Positions 45,906 through 54,246 are shown, counted from the first letter of the stretch. The stretch: 64,000 bases of DNA from Salinicola endophyticus (GCF_003206575.1 NZ_PZJO01000003.1:406436-470435), one strand, 5' to 3'. Translations and numbers: made by a program. The notes: generated by a model from the letters alone, not told the origin.

Positions 45906-45946
45906 GTTTCATTGCCGTTTCATCCGCGTTTCATTGATGTTTCATT
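45906..45946. promoter_or_regulatory. Four GTTTCAT(T/C) direct repeats with exact 11-bp spacing
   Basis: GTTTCATT starts at 45906, 45928 and 45939 and GTTTCATC at 45917, so all four begin exactly 11 bases apart. A fifth, weaker copy (GTTTCACA) is at 45861, about four turns upstream. The array lies 76-116 bases before the allE start, within the divergent allE/yfcC space 45707-46021, which otherwise holds nothing recognisable. Spacing of one helical turn fits cooperative binding of a protein to one face of the DNA. Confidence 0.65.
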
Positions 45947-46021
45947 GGCGTGTGCTGGCCCGGGTATCGCGCCCGAGCGCGACCCATTCGGGCGGCGCCG
46001 TGACTTCACCGAGGAGAACCC

Positions 46022-46885
46022 ATGTCGCAACCTGACGCCCCCCGCAGCGCCCAGCCGCCACGCCGCTACTACGCCCCCCATGGCGGCCTGCCGCCGCAGA
46101 GCCAGCTGATCCATGACCGCGCGGTGTTCACCGAGGCCTATGCGGTGATCCCCAAGGGGGTGATGAGCGATATCGTCGTGAGCTACCTGCCGCATTGGGA
46201 GAAGACCCGCCTGTGGGTGTTGGCACGCCCGCTCTCCGGCTTCGCCGAAACCTTCTCCCAGAGCATCATGGAGGTCGCCCCCGGCGGCGGCAGCCAGCGC
46301 CCCGAGCTGGACCCGGAGGCCGAGGGGGTGCTGTTCGTGGTCGAAGGGGAGATGACCCTGACCCTGGCCGGCCAGGCGCATGTCATGACGCCGGGGGGCT
46401 ACGCCTACCTGCCGCCGGGGTGCGACTGGCAGCTTCACAACCACGCCGCCGAGGCGGTGCGCTTTCACTGGATCCGCAAGGCCTACGAGGTGGTCGAGGG
46501 AATCGAGGTGCCGCCGGCCTTCGTCACCAACGAGCAGGAGATCGCACCGACGCCGATGCCGGATACCGACGGCCGCTGGGCGACCACGCGTTTCGTCGAC
46601 CCCGCCGATCTGCGCCACGACATGCACGTCACCATCGTCACCTTCCAGCCGGGCGGGGTGATTCCGTTCGATGAGACCCATGTGATGGAGCACGGCCTCT
46701 ACGTGCTGGAGGGGCGTGCGGTCTATCACCTCAATCAGGAGTGGGTCGAGGTCGAGGCCGGCGACTTCATGTGGCTACGCGCCTTCTGCCCGCAGTCCTG
46801 CTACGCCGGCGGGCCGGGGCCGTTCCGCTATCTGCTCTACAAGGACGTCAATCGACAGATGCCGCTGCGGCTATCGCGCCGCTGA
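46022..46885 (+). CDS. allE: (S)-ureidoglycine aminohydrolase
   Basis: A 287-residue bicupin of normal AllE length. Segments typical of the family are RYYAPHGGLPPQSQLIHDRAVFTEAYAVIP-like near the start, the first cupin (EGVLFVVEGEMTLTLAGQ, MTPGGYAYLPPG), and the Mn2+ site in the second cupin (GGVIPFDETHVMEHGLYVLEG). It releases ammonia from (S)-ureidoglycine to give (S)-ureidoglycolate, the substrate of AllA at 53761. It is divergent from the YfcC-type transporter. Confidence 0.94.
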   Translation: MSQPDAPRSAQPPRRYYAPHGGLPPQSQLIHDRAVFTEAYAVIPKGVMSDIVVSYLPHWEKTRLWVLARPLSGFAETFSQSIMEVAPGGGSQRPELDPEAEGVLFVVEGEMTLTLAGQAHVMTPGGYAYLPPGCDWQLHNHAAEAVRFHWIRKAYEVVEGIEVPPAFVTNEQEIAPTPMPDTDGRWATTRFVDPADLRHDMHVTIVTFQPGGVIPFDETHVMEHGLYVLEGRAVYHLNQEWVEVEAGDFMWLRAFCPQSCYAGGPGPFRYLLYKDVNRQMPLRLSRR

Positions 46886-46909
46886 GTCCAAGGCCCGGCG
46901 TCCATCACT

Positions 46910-48253
46910 TCAGCGCTCGCGGCCGAAGCGCGTCAGGCGGTAGGGCGCGAACGCCGGCAGGTCGTGCGCGGGTGATGCGGCGCTCGGGCCCGAGGTGGCG
47001 CTGGTGTCATCGCCTGAGCGCGCCAGGGCGGCGATCATCTCGGCGCTGATCGCCGCCTGGGTCAGCCCCAGGTGCTGGTGGCCGAACGCCAGCAGCACAC
47101 GACCGCCGCGGGCGCGATCGATGATCGGCAGGGAGTCCGGCAGCGAGGGGCGAAAGCCCATCCAGGCGCTGGCATCGGTGATGTCGAGTTGATGCGTGAA
47201 CAGCCCCTTGCTGAGGCGGTGTAGCTGCCAGGCACGCTCCAGGTTGGGCGGGCGTTCGAGCCCGGCGAACTCCACCGTGCCGGCCAGGCGCAGGCCGTCG
47301 GGCAGCGGTGTCATGATGAAGCGGCGCTCGAAGGCGGTGACCGCGAACGGCAGCTGCGCCTGCTCGCGGGGTAGCATCAGATGGTAGCCGCGCTCGGTGT
47401 CCAGCGGCACGCGGATGCCGGTCAGCGCCGCGGTGAGCGGCGCCGAGTGGGCGCCGCAGGCGATCAGCACGCGGGCGACCCGCAGCGTGCGCTGAGTGGT
47501 GGTCAGCGTCACGCCCTCCGTTGTGGTGTGGCCGTCGCTCACCCGCTCGCGGAGAAAACGCACGCCTTCGCGCCGGGCTGCCTCGGCCAGGGTTTCCACC
47601 ACCCGCAGCGGATTGAGGAAGTGTCCGGTGGCGGGAAAGAAGAGCCCGCCCCGCAGGCGCGGCGAGAGCTCCGGTGCGGCGGCGTGAAGCGCAGCGGCAT
47701 CCCAGCTCTCCACCGGCACCCCCTGGGCTCGGGTGCGCTTGGCCAGCGCCTCCAGCAGCGGCAGCGATGCCGGCTTCTCGTAGGCCAGGACCGACCCCTG
47801 CTGGTGCAGCAGCGTGCCGGCATCCACCGAGGCCAGCAGGCGCTGCCACGCGTCCAGGCTGGCGCCGTTGAGCGCGCTCAGTCCGGCCACGCTGGCGCGG
47901 TAGGGGGCCGCACGCAGGTTCCACAGCAGGCGCGCAAACCACGGCAGCCCGCGCGGCAGGTGGCGCCAGTCCAGGCGCAGCGGCCCCAGCGGGTCGAGCA
48001 GCATGCATGGCAGGCGCTTGAGGATGCTGGCATCGGCGATGGGGAAGACCTGCTCGGTGGCCAGGTGACCGGCGTTGCCGAAGGAGGCGCCCATGCCCGG
48101 CGGCTGGGGGTCGAGCACCAGCACACGCTGGCCCTGGCGCGCCAGGGCCAGCGCACAGCAGACGCCGACGACGCCCGCGCCGATCACGGCGATATCGGCA
48201 TCCGACGAGGCCGGGGCGTCCAGCGAGTCGGAGGCGGTGGCGGTAGTGGGCAT
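46910..48253 (-). CDS. FAD-dependent D-amino-acid (D-hydroxyproline) dehydrogenase, DadA-like
   Basis: A 447-residue DAO-superfamily protein. The FAD motif VIGAGVVGVCCALALARQG is at about 22-40. GASFGNAGHLATEQVFP is typical of DadA relatives, and FGHQHLGLTQAAISAEMIAAL closes the fold. Context suggests oxidation of cis-4-hydroxy-D-proline to pyrroline-4-hydroxy-2-carboxylate. It shares an identical 13-bp operator-like sequence with the hydroxyproline epimerase operon. A general D-amino-acid dehydrogenase is the alternative. Electrons would go to the quinone pool. Confidence 0.87.
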   Translation of the reverse strand: MPTTATASDSLDAPASSDADIAVIGAGVVGVCCALALARQGQRVLVLDPQPPGMGASFGNAGHLATEQVFPIADASILKRLPCMLLDPLGPLRLDWRHLPRGLPWFARLLWNLRAAPYRASVAGLSALNGASLDAWQRLLASVDAGTLLHQQGSVLAYEKPASLPLLEALAKRTRAQGVPVESWDAAALHAAAPELSPRLRGGLFFPATGHFLNPLRVVETLAEAARREGVRFLRERVSDGHTTTEGVTLTTTQRTLRVARVLIACGAHSAPLTAALTGIRVPLDTERGYHLMLPREQAQLPFAVTAFERRFIMTPLPDGLRLAGTVEFAGLERPPNLERAWQLHRLSKGLFTHQLDITDASAWMGFRPSLPDSLPIIDRARGGRVLLAFGHQHLGLTQAAISAEMIAALARSGDDTSATSGPSAASPAHDLPAFAPYRLTRFGRER

Positions 48254-48323
48254 GGGCAGGCTTCTCGCGGTGGGTAGTTCGCCGACGACTCGTCCTGGCG
48301 AGCATCACGATGATGGTTTTGTA

Positions 48324-48336
48324 GATTGTATAAAAT
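48324..48336. promoter_or_regulatory. Operator-like site before the D-hydroxyproline dehydrogenase
   Basis: The reverse complement reads ATTTTATACAATC, identical over 13 bases to 53506-53518 before the hydroxyproline epimerase. It lies 71-83 bases upstream of the dehydrogenase start. The AT-rich site stands out from GC-rich surroundings. Confidence 0.6.
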
Positions 48337-48483
48337 CAATATGCCCGACGTCTCGGCGCTTGTCGATCTCTCCCGCTGGGCATGGGTAAGCCAGCGCCCA
48401 GGGCCGCGGAAGGCGGGTGGCAGCGGGCGGTTGCCGGGAAAATGACGGCGCAGGGCACAGCCCGGTGCCCTGGCGTTAGGCGT

Positions 48484-49146
48484 TCATGCCTGGCTGGCCA
48501 GATTGCGCTCCAGCACCGCCACGATACCCTCGCAGGCGTCGAGGATATGCCGTTCGAGTACGCGACAGGCGCCCTTGACGTCACCCTGGCGGGCGAGATC
48601 GAGCAAGGCGTGGTGCTCGCGCTCGGCCTTTTCGATCTGGCGGGTGTAGAGCAGCTGCATGCGGATGTAGCGATCCGACTTGGTATTGAGCTGGCCGATC
48701 ATCGCCAGCGCCTCGGGCAGCTCGGCGGGGGCGTAGAGGGCGCGATGAAAGGCGAAGTTGAAATCGCTCCAGTTGTCGATCTGGCTTCCGGCGTCCAGGG
48801 CGGCGTCGTAGTCGCTCAGGATCGCCTCGGCCTGGGCCAGGTCCGTCGGGGTCAGCCGCGGAATGGCGCGCTCGAGCACATAGCCCTCGACCAGTACGCG
48901 CAGATCGAACAGCTCGCGGATCTTGGCCACCGAGAGCTCGGTGGTGAAGGCGCCGCGGTGGGCGTGGAACTCGACCAGCCCCTCCGCTTCCAGGGTCAGC
49001 AGCGCCTCGCGCACCGGAATCCGGCTGACGCCGTAATCCTTGGCCAGGCCATCCTGCCGCAGCTGGGTACCGCCGGTGAACTCGCCGCCGAGAATGCGTC
49101 GCCGCAGGTCGTCGGCGACGTACTGGGCCCGGGTCTTGAATGGCAT
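48484..49146 (-). CDS. GntR-family (FCD) regulator, probably of hydroxyproline catabolism
   Basis: A protein of about 220 residues. The winged helix covers 5-70 (YVADDLRRRILGGEFTGG, LAKDYGVSRIPVREALLTLEAEG). An FCD all-helical effector domain follows, with FNFAFHRALYAPAELP and EREHHALLDLARQGD. It lies between the D-hydroxyproline dehydrogenase and the dehydratase on the same strand. ATG at 49146 was chosen over an upstream start because conservation begins there. An operator-like ATTGTGTACAAAT lies 30-42 bases upstream, suggesting autoregulation. Confidence 0.87.
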   Translation of the reverse strand: MPFKTRAQYVADDLRRRILGGEFTGGTQLRQDGLAKDYGVSRIPVREALLTLEAEGLVEFHAHRGAFTTELSVAKIRELFDLRVLVEGYVLERAIPRLTPTDLAQAEAILSDYDAALDAGSQIDNWSDFNFAFHRALYAPAELPEALAMIGQLNTKSDRYIRMQLLYTRQIEKAEREHHALLDLARQGDVKGACRVLERHILDACEGIVAVLERNLASQA

Positions 49147-49175
49147 GATGTGAGGACTGTGTGGGGATTTTGCAT

Positions 49176-49188
49176 ATTGTGTACAAAT
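49176..49188. promoter_or_regulatory. GntR-type operator-like site before the GntR gene
   Basis: ATTGTGTACAAAT contains the half sites TTGT and ACAA, and matches the 13-bp element at 48324 at about 9 of 13 positions. It lies 30-42 bases upstream of the GntR start. Confidence 0.5.
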
Positions 49189-49306
49189 GCCCCGATGGCG
49201 TCCATCCGCCGGCGGCGCTCGGGGGCGAAGGCCCGCGCTAGCGCGGGCCAAGGGGACGGTCAGAGCGGGCCTTGGCGCGGCAGAAGATCGCGCCGTTCGC
49301 TCGAAC

Positions 49307-50479
49307 TCACTCGATGATATGGAACTGCTCGAGATAGTGCTGATTGAGTGTCAGCCCCAGGCCAGGGGTGGCGTCGTCCAGATCGAGCAGGCCATCGACC
49401 GGTGCCGGGTCGCCCTCGAACAGGTAGTAGAACAGCTCGTTGCCGATCTCGACATCGTGGACCGGGAAGAACTCCGCCATCGGTGAGGCCAGCGAGGCCA
49501 TGGTCAGGTGATAGTTGTGCATCTGGCCGGCGTGGGGGATGACCGGCACGCAGAACGCCTCGGCCAGGGCGTTGATCTTGCGCGCCGCGGTGATGCCACC
49601 GACCCGGTTGGTGTCGTACTGGATTACCGCCACTGCGCGCTTCTCCAGCAGCTGGCGGAAGCCGTAGTGGGTGAATTCGTGCTCGCCGCCGGAGATCGGG
49701 ATGCTGGTGAGCCGGTTGAGTTCGGCGTAGCCGTCGATATCGTCGGCGATCACCGGCTCTTCGACCCAGCGTGGCTGGAAGCGCTCGAGCCGCGGCAGCA
49801 TGCGCTTGGCGTAGTCCAGGTTCCAGCCCATGTAGCAGTCGATCATCAGATCGACCTCCTCGCCGATCACCTCGCGCACCGCGGCTACCCGGTCGAGATT
49901 GGCGCGCATGCCCTCGGGGCCGTCGTTGGGGCCGTAGCCGCAGCGCATCTTCATCGCCTTGAAACCCTGGTCCAGATAGGACTGCGCCTCCTGCTGCATG
50001 CTGGCGAGATCGCGGCTGTAGAGCTTGGAGGCGTAGCAGGGGATCTTCTCCTTGGTACGCCCGCCGAGCAGCTTGAACACCGGCTGACCGCTCGCCTTGC
50101 CCATCAGATCCCAGAGCGCGATATCGACCCCGGAGATCGCCGCCATGCCGATGCCCTTGCGCCCCCAGGCGAGGGTGGCGCGGTACATGCGCTGCCACAG
50201 GTACTCGTAGTCGAACGGGTCCTGGCCGATCACCAGCGGCGCCAGATAGTGATCGATGATCGTCTTGGCCACCCTGGGTGCCAGAGCGACGTTGCCCAGC
50301 CCCACCAGACCGCTGTCGGTCTCCACCTCCACCGCGGTCCAGCCGTGGAAGCGGAAGGTGTCCATGGAGTCGCCCTTGTCCCACAGCTCGTCCATGGCGT
50401 TGGTGCAGAAGTGCGGCATGGGCGGCACGGTCTCGCCTTTCCATTCGAAGACGCGGGCGCGGACACGGGTGATTTTCAT
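49307..50479 (-). CDS. Enolase-superfamily sugar-acid dehydratase, L-rhamnonate-dehydratase-like
   Basis: A 390-residue protein with an N-terminal capping domain and a C-terminal barrel. Predicted metal ligands are D214 (LMIDCYMGW), E240 (RWVEEPV) and E266 (ISGGEHEFT). The catalytic histidine is H316 in [26 protein letters not shown] at 177-190 resembles the corresponding loop of E. coli RhmD. Such enzymes dehydrate an aldonate to a 2-keto-3-deoxy acid. None of the usual rhamnose genes is nearby, so the substrate is open; a hydroxylated amino acid or betaine derivative is possible given the context. A GntR gene is divergent. Confidence 0.8.
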   Translation of the reverse strand: MKITRVRARVFEWKGETVPPMPHFCTNAMDELWDKGDSMDTFRFHGWTAVEVETDSGLVGLGNVALAPRVAKTIIDHYLAPLVIGQDPFDYEYLWQRMYRATLAWGRKGIGMAAISGVDIALWDLMGKASGQPVFKLLGGRTKEKIPCYASKLYSRDLASMQQEAQSYLDQGFKAMKMRCGYGPNDGPEGMRANLDRVAAVREVIGEEVDLMIDCYMGWNLDYAKRMLPRLERFQPRWVEEPVIADDIDGYAELNRLTSIPISGGEHEFTHYGFRQLLEKRAVAVIQYDTNRVGGITAARKINALAEAFCVPVIPHAGQMHNYHLTMASLASPMAEFFPVHDVEIGNELFYYLFEGDPAPVDGLLDLDDATPGLGLTLNQHYLEQFHIIE

Positions 50480-50494
50480 GGCGGCTCCTTAGGG

Positions 50495-50530
50495 GATGTC
50501 GAAAGGGGGGTGTCGAAAGGGGATGTCGAA
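50495..50530. repeat. 14-bp tandem repeat in the leader of the dehydratase gene
   Basis: GATGTCGAAAGGGG (50495-50508), GGTGTCGAAAGGGG (50509-50522) and ATGTCGAA (50523-50530) follow one another. They lie 16-51 bases before the dehydratase start, just upstream of its TAAGGAG Shine-Dalgarno. Further out, CTGGT/ACCAG elements at 50534-50562 may be operator half sites. Confidence 0.65.
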
Positions 50531-50616
50531 TATCTGGTACGCTGGTAGGCTTTCCAGACCAGTAGGGCGACAGTAAGCCGTGTTGCTGGGCCGCATCAAG
50601 CGCCGGCACGATGGTG

Positions 50617-50632
50617 CTAGACCTATGTCTAG
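50617..50632. promoter_or_regulatory. 16-bp interrupted palindrome before the FadR/GntR gene
   Basis: CTAGAC (50617-50622) and GTCTAG (50627-50632) are perfect inverted repeats around CTAT, in the 266-base divergent gap between the dehydratase and the FadR-type regulator. It has the size and symmetry of a GntR operator. Confidence 0.45.
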
Positions 50633-50745
50633 TCCGTCCGGGCTCAGGCTATGCCGGGGCGGGCCCGATGCAGACACGGCCTGGAGCGGTGCAAGGCCGT
50701 GAGGCGTCGCGCTACGATATCACGCCTGTTTCAGAGACGAGTTCG

Positions 50746-51483
50746 ATGCCCAACCCCGCTTTCGCCCATGAGAAGACGCTTCAGAGCAAGACCAAGAAAG
50801 CGCTCCTCGCCGACAAGCTGATCGACATGATCCTCACCGGATTGCTGCGGGATGGCGACGAGCTGCCCGGGGAGCGCGCGCTGTCGCAGCTATTCGGGGT
50901 CAGTCGCGAGACGGTGCGCGGCGCCATGGCGCGGCTCGAGGCCGCCGGGCTGATCGCCGTCGCCCATGGCAGCAAGACGCGGATCGTTGCCGGCGAGGCA
51001 GAGCTCGCGCGCTTTCGTGACGTGGTCCCGGCACAGCGTGCGGGCGAGTTCGACCCGCTCGACCTCGACAGCGTGTTCGAGAGCCGGGCGGTGGTGGAAG
51101 CGGCGATCGCCCGGCTGGCGGCGCGCCATATCGATGCCGAGGGTGTTGCCCAGCTCCGGCGGCTGCTCGAGGCGCAGCGTGAACTGTTCGCCTCGCCGGT
51201 GCACTTCCAGCTCTCGGATCAGCGCTTCCACAAGCTGATCTCGGCGCAGGCCCGCAACCCGATCCTGGCGCGCTACGCCGAAGAGCTCTACGCCTTCGGC
51301 CTGCCCCTGCGGCGTCAGGTGATGAACGAGCCGGCGGCCATTGCCCAGAGCTATCGCGAACACGGCGCGATCGTCGCGGCGCTCGCCGAAGGCGACCCCG
51401 AGGCGGCCGAGCGCGCCATGCTCACCCATCTGGAGAGCGTGCACCGCACCACGCGGGAGCAGCTCTCCGGCCGCCGCGACTGA
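50746..51483 (+). CDS. FadR/GntR-family regulator
   Basis: A protein of about 245 residues. The FadR-type winged helix is LIDMILTGLLRDGDELPGERALSQLFGVSRETVRGAMARLEAAGLI at about 27-72, followed by an FCD domain (VFESRAVVEAAIARLAARHID, SDQRFHKLISAQARNP). It is divergent from the sugar-acid dehydratase gene, its most likely target, and convergent with the deaminase gene 30 bases away. ATG at 50746 is chosen by the conserved N-terminus. Confidence 0.87.
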   Translation: MPNPAFAHEKTLQSKTKKALLADKLIDMILTGLLRDGDELPGERALSQLFGVSRETVRGAMARLEAAGLIAVAHGSKTRIVAGEAELARFRDVVPAQRAGEFDPLDLDSVFESRAVVEAAIARLAARHIDAEGVAQLRRLLEAQRELFASPVHFQLSDQRFHKLISAQARNPILARYAEELYAFGLPLRRQVMNEPAAIAQSYREHGAIVAALAEGDPEAAERAMLTHLESVHRTTREQLSGRRD

Positions 51484-51513
51484 GCCGTGCCGGCCCGGCG
51501 CCGTTTCAGTGCT

Positions 51514-52461
51514 TCAGGCAGTGCCCAGGGCAGCCGACCAGCGTGCATACCAGGCACGGAACTGGGCGTACTGGGTCTCGGCGTAGCGCTGCTGGGCCGG
51601 GGTGAGGGCGTCGCTCTCATTGAAGTGCAGGCGGTACTCGCTATCGCCGTTGAGCACCATCAGATGCTTGTAGTAGAGCACCAGATCGGCGCCCTCATCG
51701 AACGAGGAGAGCACGGCCAGCGCGCGCTCCAGCTCCAGTGCCAGGCGCCGCGCCTCGGGGTCACCGGTGGCGGCCTGGCGGCTGAGCTCGACCAGCTTGA
51801 GAACCTCCCGTGGCAGCGCGTTGCCGACCCCGGTGATGGCGCCGCTGGCGTTGCAGTCGACGAAGCCGTGCACCACCTGGGTGTCGACCCCCACCATCAG
51901 GCTGACGTCATCGTCCTGGGAGGTGATGTGCTCGGCGGCGTAACGCAGGTCCTCGGCGCCGCCGAACTCCTTGAAGCCGACCAGGTTGGGAAACGCCTCG
52001 CGCAGCGCGAAGAACAGCTCGGCGCGGGTGGCGAAGCCGTAGTAGGGGCTGTTGTAGATCACCGCCGGCAGCTCGGGGGCGGCGGCCAGGATCGCCGAGA
52101 AGTGCGCGCGCTGGGCGCTGCTGGAGGTACCGCGGGAGAGCACCCGGGGAATCACCATCAACCCTTGCGCGCCGACCTTGGCCGCATGCGCGGCGTGGGA
52201 GACCGCCTCCTTCGAATTGACCGCGCCGGTGCCGACGATGACGGGCACGCCGGCGGCGACCAGCCGCGCCACGCCCTCCTGGCGCTGGGCCTCGCTGAGC
52301 AGCGGCCAGTCGCCCATGGAGCCGCAGTAGACCACCGCGCGCATGCCGAGATCGACCAGCTCGCGCCCCTTGGCGACCAGGGCGTCATAGTCGGGTGTGC
52401 GCTCTGCGGTGCACGGGGTCATCAGCGCGGGGATGCAGCCGCTGAAAATGGAATCGCTCAT
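51514..52461 (-). CDS. DHDPS/NAL-family enzyme, likely pyrroline-4-hydroxy-2-carboxylate deaminase
   Basis: A 315-residue TIM-barrel protein. The Schiff-base lysine is K164 (NLVGFKEFGG) and the tyrosine is Y136 (PAVIYNSPYYGF), the DHDPS-superfamily spacing. YCGSMGDWPLLSEAQR replaces the GTTGE loop of true dihydrodipicolinate synthase. It lies 42 bases after the hydroxyproline epimerase. In Pseudomonas hydroxyproline clusters a DapA-like protein deaminates pyrroline-4-hydroxy-2-carboxylate to 2-oxoglutarate semialdehyde, which fits. A sugar-acid aldolase working with the nearby dehydratase is the alternative. Confidence 0.85.
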   Translation of the reverse strand: MSDSIFSGCIPALMTPCTAERTPDYDALVAKGRELVDLGMRAVVYCGSMGDWPLLSEAQRQEGVARLVAAGVPVIVGTGAVNSKEAVSHAAHAAKVGAQGLMVIPRVLSRGTSSSAQRAHFSAILAAAPELPAVIYNSPYYGFATRAELFFALREAFPNLVGFKEFGGAEDLRYAAEHITSQDDDVSLMVGVDTQVVHGFVDCNASGAITGVGNALPREVLKLVELSRQAATGDPEARRLALELERALAVLSSFDEGADLVLYYKHLMVLNGDSEYRLHFNESDALTPAQQRYAETQYAQFRAWYARWSAALGTA

Positions 52462-52503
52462 GGTTGTCCTCTGGGATGTCGGTCAGGGGTGGGGCGTAGG
52501 CAC

Positions 52504-53448
52504 CTAGGAGGCGGTGATGCCCCAGGCGAACGGATCGCTATCGCCGATCAGCAGGGTGGCATCGGCGGTGACATAGGCGTTGCCGGTGATGAAGGGCAGG
52601 ATGCGATCGCCCTGCCATTCGTAGCGCCCTTCGAAGCGGCTGCCGGTGATGCTGGCCTGGACCCAGGTCTCGCCGGGGGCCAGCTTGCCGTCCGCCGCCA
52701 GGCAGGCCAGCTTGGCGCTGGTCCCGGTGCCGCAGGGGGAGCGGTCGTAGGCCTTGCCGGGGCAGAGCACGAAGTTGCGGCTGTCGGCTGGCGGGTTGCC
52801 GTGGGTGTCCGCGGCGAACAGCTCGATATGGTCGATGTGGCCACCGTTCTCGCCGGTGATGGACTGCGCGTCCAGCGCCTGGCGGATCGCCCAGGTAAAG
52901 GCCGTCAGCGCCTCCTCGTTGGCCAGCGTCAGCGCCTGGTCGTGCTCACCCACCAGGAAGAACCAGTTGCCGCCCCAGGCGATATCGCCATGCACCACGC
53001 CGTAGCCCGGCACCTCGACCGGTACGCGCTGGCGATAGCGGTAGGCGGGCACGTTGCCCACGGTGACCGCACCGTCGTCGTGGAGGATGGCGCTGACCTG
53101 CCCCACTGGGGTATCGATGCGATGGGTGCCCGGACTCAGCTTGCCGAGATGGTAAAGCGACGCCACCAGGCCGATGGTGCCGTGGCCGCACATGCCCAGG
53201 TAGCCTGTGTTGTTGAAGAAGATCACCCCGCAGCTGGCCTCCGGCGAGACCGGCTCGCAGTAGAGCGCCCCCACCAGCACGTCGTTGCCCCGCGGTTCGA
53301 GTAGACAGGCCCGCCGCCATTGATCGTGGTGCTCGCGCAGCAGATCGCGCTGGGCGGCCATGTCGCCGGTCAGCGCCGGGAAGCCCGACATCACCAGCCG
53401 GGTCGGCTCGCCGCCGGTGTGGGAGTCGATGACGTGGATACGCTGCAT
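52504..53448 (-). CDS. 4-hydroxyproline 2-epimerase (proline racemase family)
   Basis: A 314-residue protein with [13 protein letters not shown] at 7-19. The catalytic cysteine pair is C87 in [10 protein letters not shown] and C239 in [10 protein letters not shown]. Two cysteines mark an epimerase rather than a trans-3-hydroxyproline dehydratase, which has threonine in place of one. It converts trans-4-hydroxy-L-proline to cis-4-hydroxy-D-proline. It heads an operon with the DHDPS-type gene and carries the 23-bp operator-like palindrome upstream. Confidence 0.93.
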   Translation of the reverse strand: MQRIHVIDSHTGGEPTRLVMSGFPALTGDMAAQRDLLREHHDQWRRACLLEPRGNDVLVGALYCEPVSPEASCGVIFFNNTGYLGMCGHGTIGLVASLYHLGKLSPGTHRIDTPVGQVSAILHDDGAVTVGNVPAYRYRQRVPVEVPGYGVVHGDIAWGGNWFFLVGEHDQALTLANEEALTAFTWAIRQALDAQSITGENGGHIDHIELFAADTHGNPPADSRNFVLCPGKAYDRSPCGTGTSAKLACLAADGKLAPGETWVQASITGSRFEGRYEWQGDRILPFITGNAYVTADATLLIGDSDPFAWGITAS

Positions 53449-53496
53449 GGGGGCTCCCGTGCCGAGAGGGCGGTGATGGGTGGGGCAATGTTTGGA

Positions 53497-53519
53497 TGAT
53501 TTTATATTTTATACAATCA
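53497..53519. promoter_or_regulatory. 23-bp AT-rich palindrome before the hydroxyproline epimerase
   Basis: TGATT-T-TATA-TTT-TATA-C-AATCA forms an imperfect palindrome 49-71 bases upstream of the epimerase start. Its right 13 bases, ATTTTATACAATC, are identical to the element before the D-hydroxyproline dehydrogenase. The rest of the 312-base gap 53449-53760 shows nothing else recognisable. Confidence 0.6.
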
Positions 53520-53760
53520 CCGAGAAGATAAGGGAAGGGGATGGAAGCTCTAGGTCGTCAGGTCGTGGCAAGAACCGGCGGGGAGCCAGGCGCCGAGATG
53601 GGATCGGGAGGCGACAGCCATCGTCGGTAACGTGTCCCGGTGGCACGCTCAGAGGGTGTTGCTTTAGACGATAACTTGGGAAACCGGCGCGACGCGCGCG
53701 GCCTCATGGGGTAAAACCGGAGGCGGAACACGATCGTGAGTGATGACAGGAGCAGAGCAG

Positions 53761-54246
53761 ATGCAGGAACTCAACGCGCAGCCGCTGACCGCAGCGGCCT
53801 TCGCGCCCTTCGGTGAGGTGATCGATGCCCGCGTCGGCGAGTCGTTCGCGATCAACGGGGGGCGTACCCAGCGCCACCATGCGCTGGCCAAGGTCGATAT
53901 TCGTGATGCTGCGACGCCGCCGCTGATCAGTATCTTCGTCAGCCAGCCGGTGACGCTGCCGCTGGAGGTCGCACTGCTCGAGCGTCACCCGCTGGGCAGC
54001 CAGGCGTTCATGCCGCTGCACGAGGAGCGCTTCGTGGTCGTGGTGGCGCCACCGGGCGATGACATCGATCCGAGCGCGATTCGCGCCTTTGTCACCGACG
54101 GCCGCCAGGGGGTCAACTATCGGGCTGGCACCTGGCATGCGATCCACTCGGTGCTGGAGCGCGAAGGGGAGTTTCTGGTCGTCGATCGTGGCGGCGCCGA
54201 CAATCTCGACGAGCGGGAGATGAACATTCGGATCGTGGTGCCGTGA
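53761..54246 (+). CDS. allA: Ureidoglycolate lyase
   Basis: A 161-residue protein, the normal AllA size. It begins LNAQPLTAAAFAPFGEVID and has NGGRTQRHHALAKVD and VNYRAGTWHAIHSVL, which are family landmarks with the metal-site histidines. It cleaves (S)-ureidoglycolate to glyoxylate and urea, the last step of the ureide route begun by uraH-uraD. It stands about 7 kb from allE, with hydroxyproline genes between. ATG at 53761 follows ACAGGAG at 8 bases. Confidence 0.93.
   Translation: MQELNAQPLTAAAFAPFGEVIDARVGESFAINGGRTQRHHALAKVDIRDAATPPLISIFVSQPVTLPLEVALLERHPLGSQAFMPLHEERFVVVVAPPGDDIDPSAIRAFVTDGRQGVNYRAGTWHAIHSVLEREGEFLVVDRGGADNLDEREMNIRIVVP

Noticed and set aside
51514-52461. True dapA (dihydrodipicolinate synthase)
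   Set aside because: The GTTGE loop of DapA is replaced by a CGSMGDW-type loop, and the gene is coupled to hydroxyproline epimerase.
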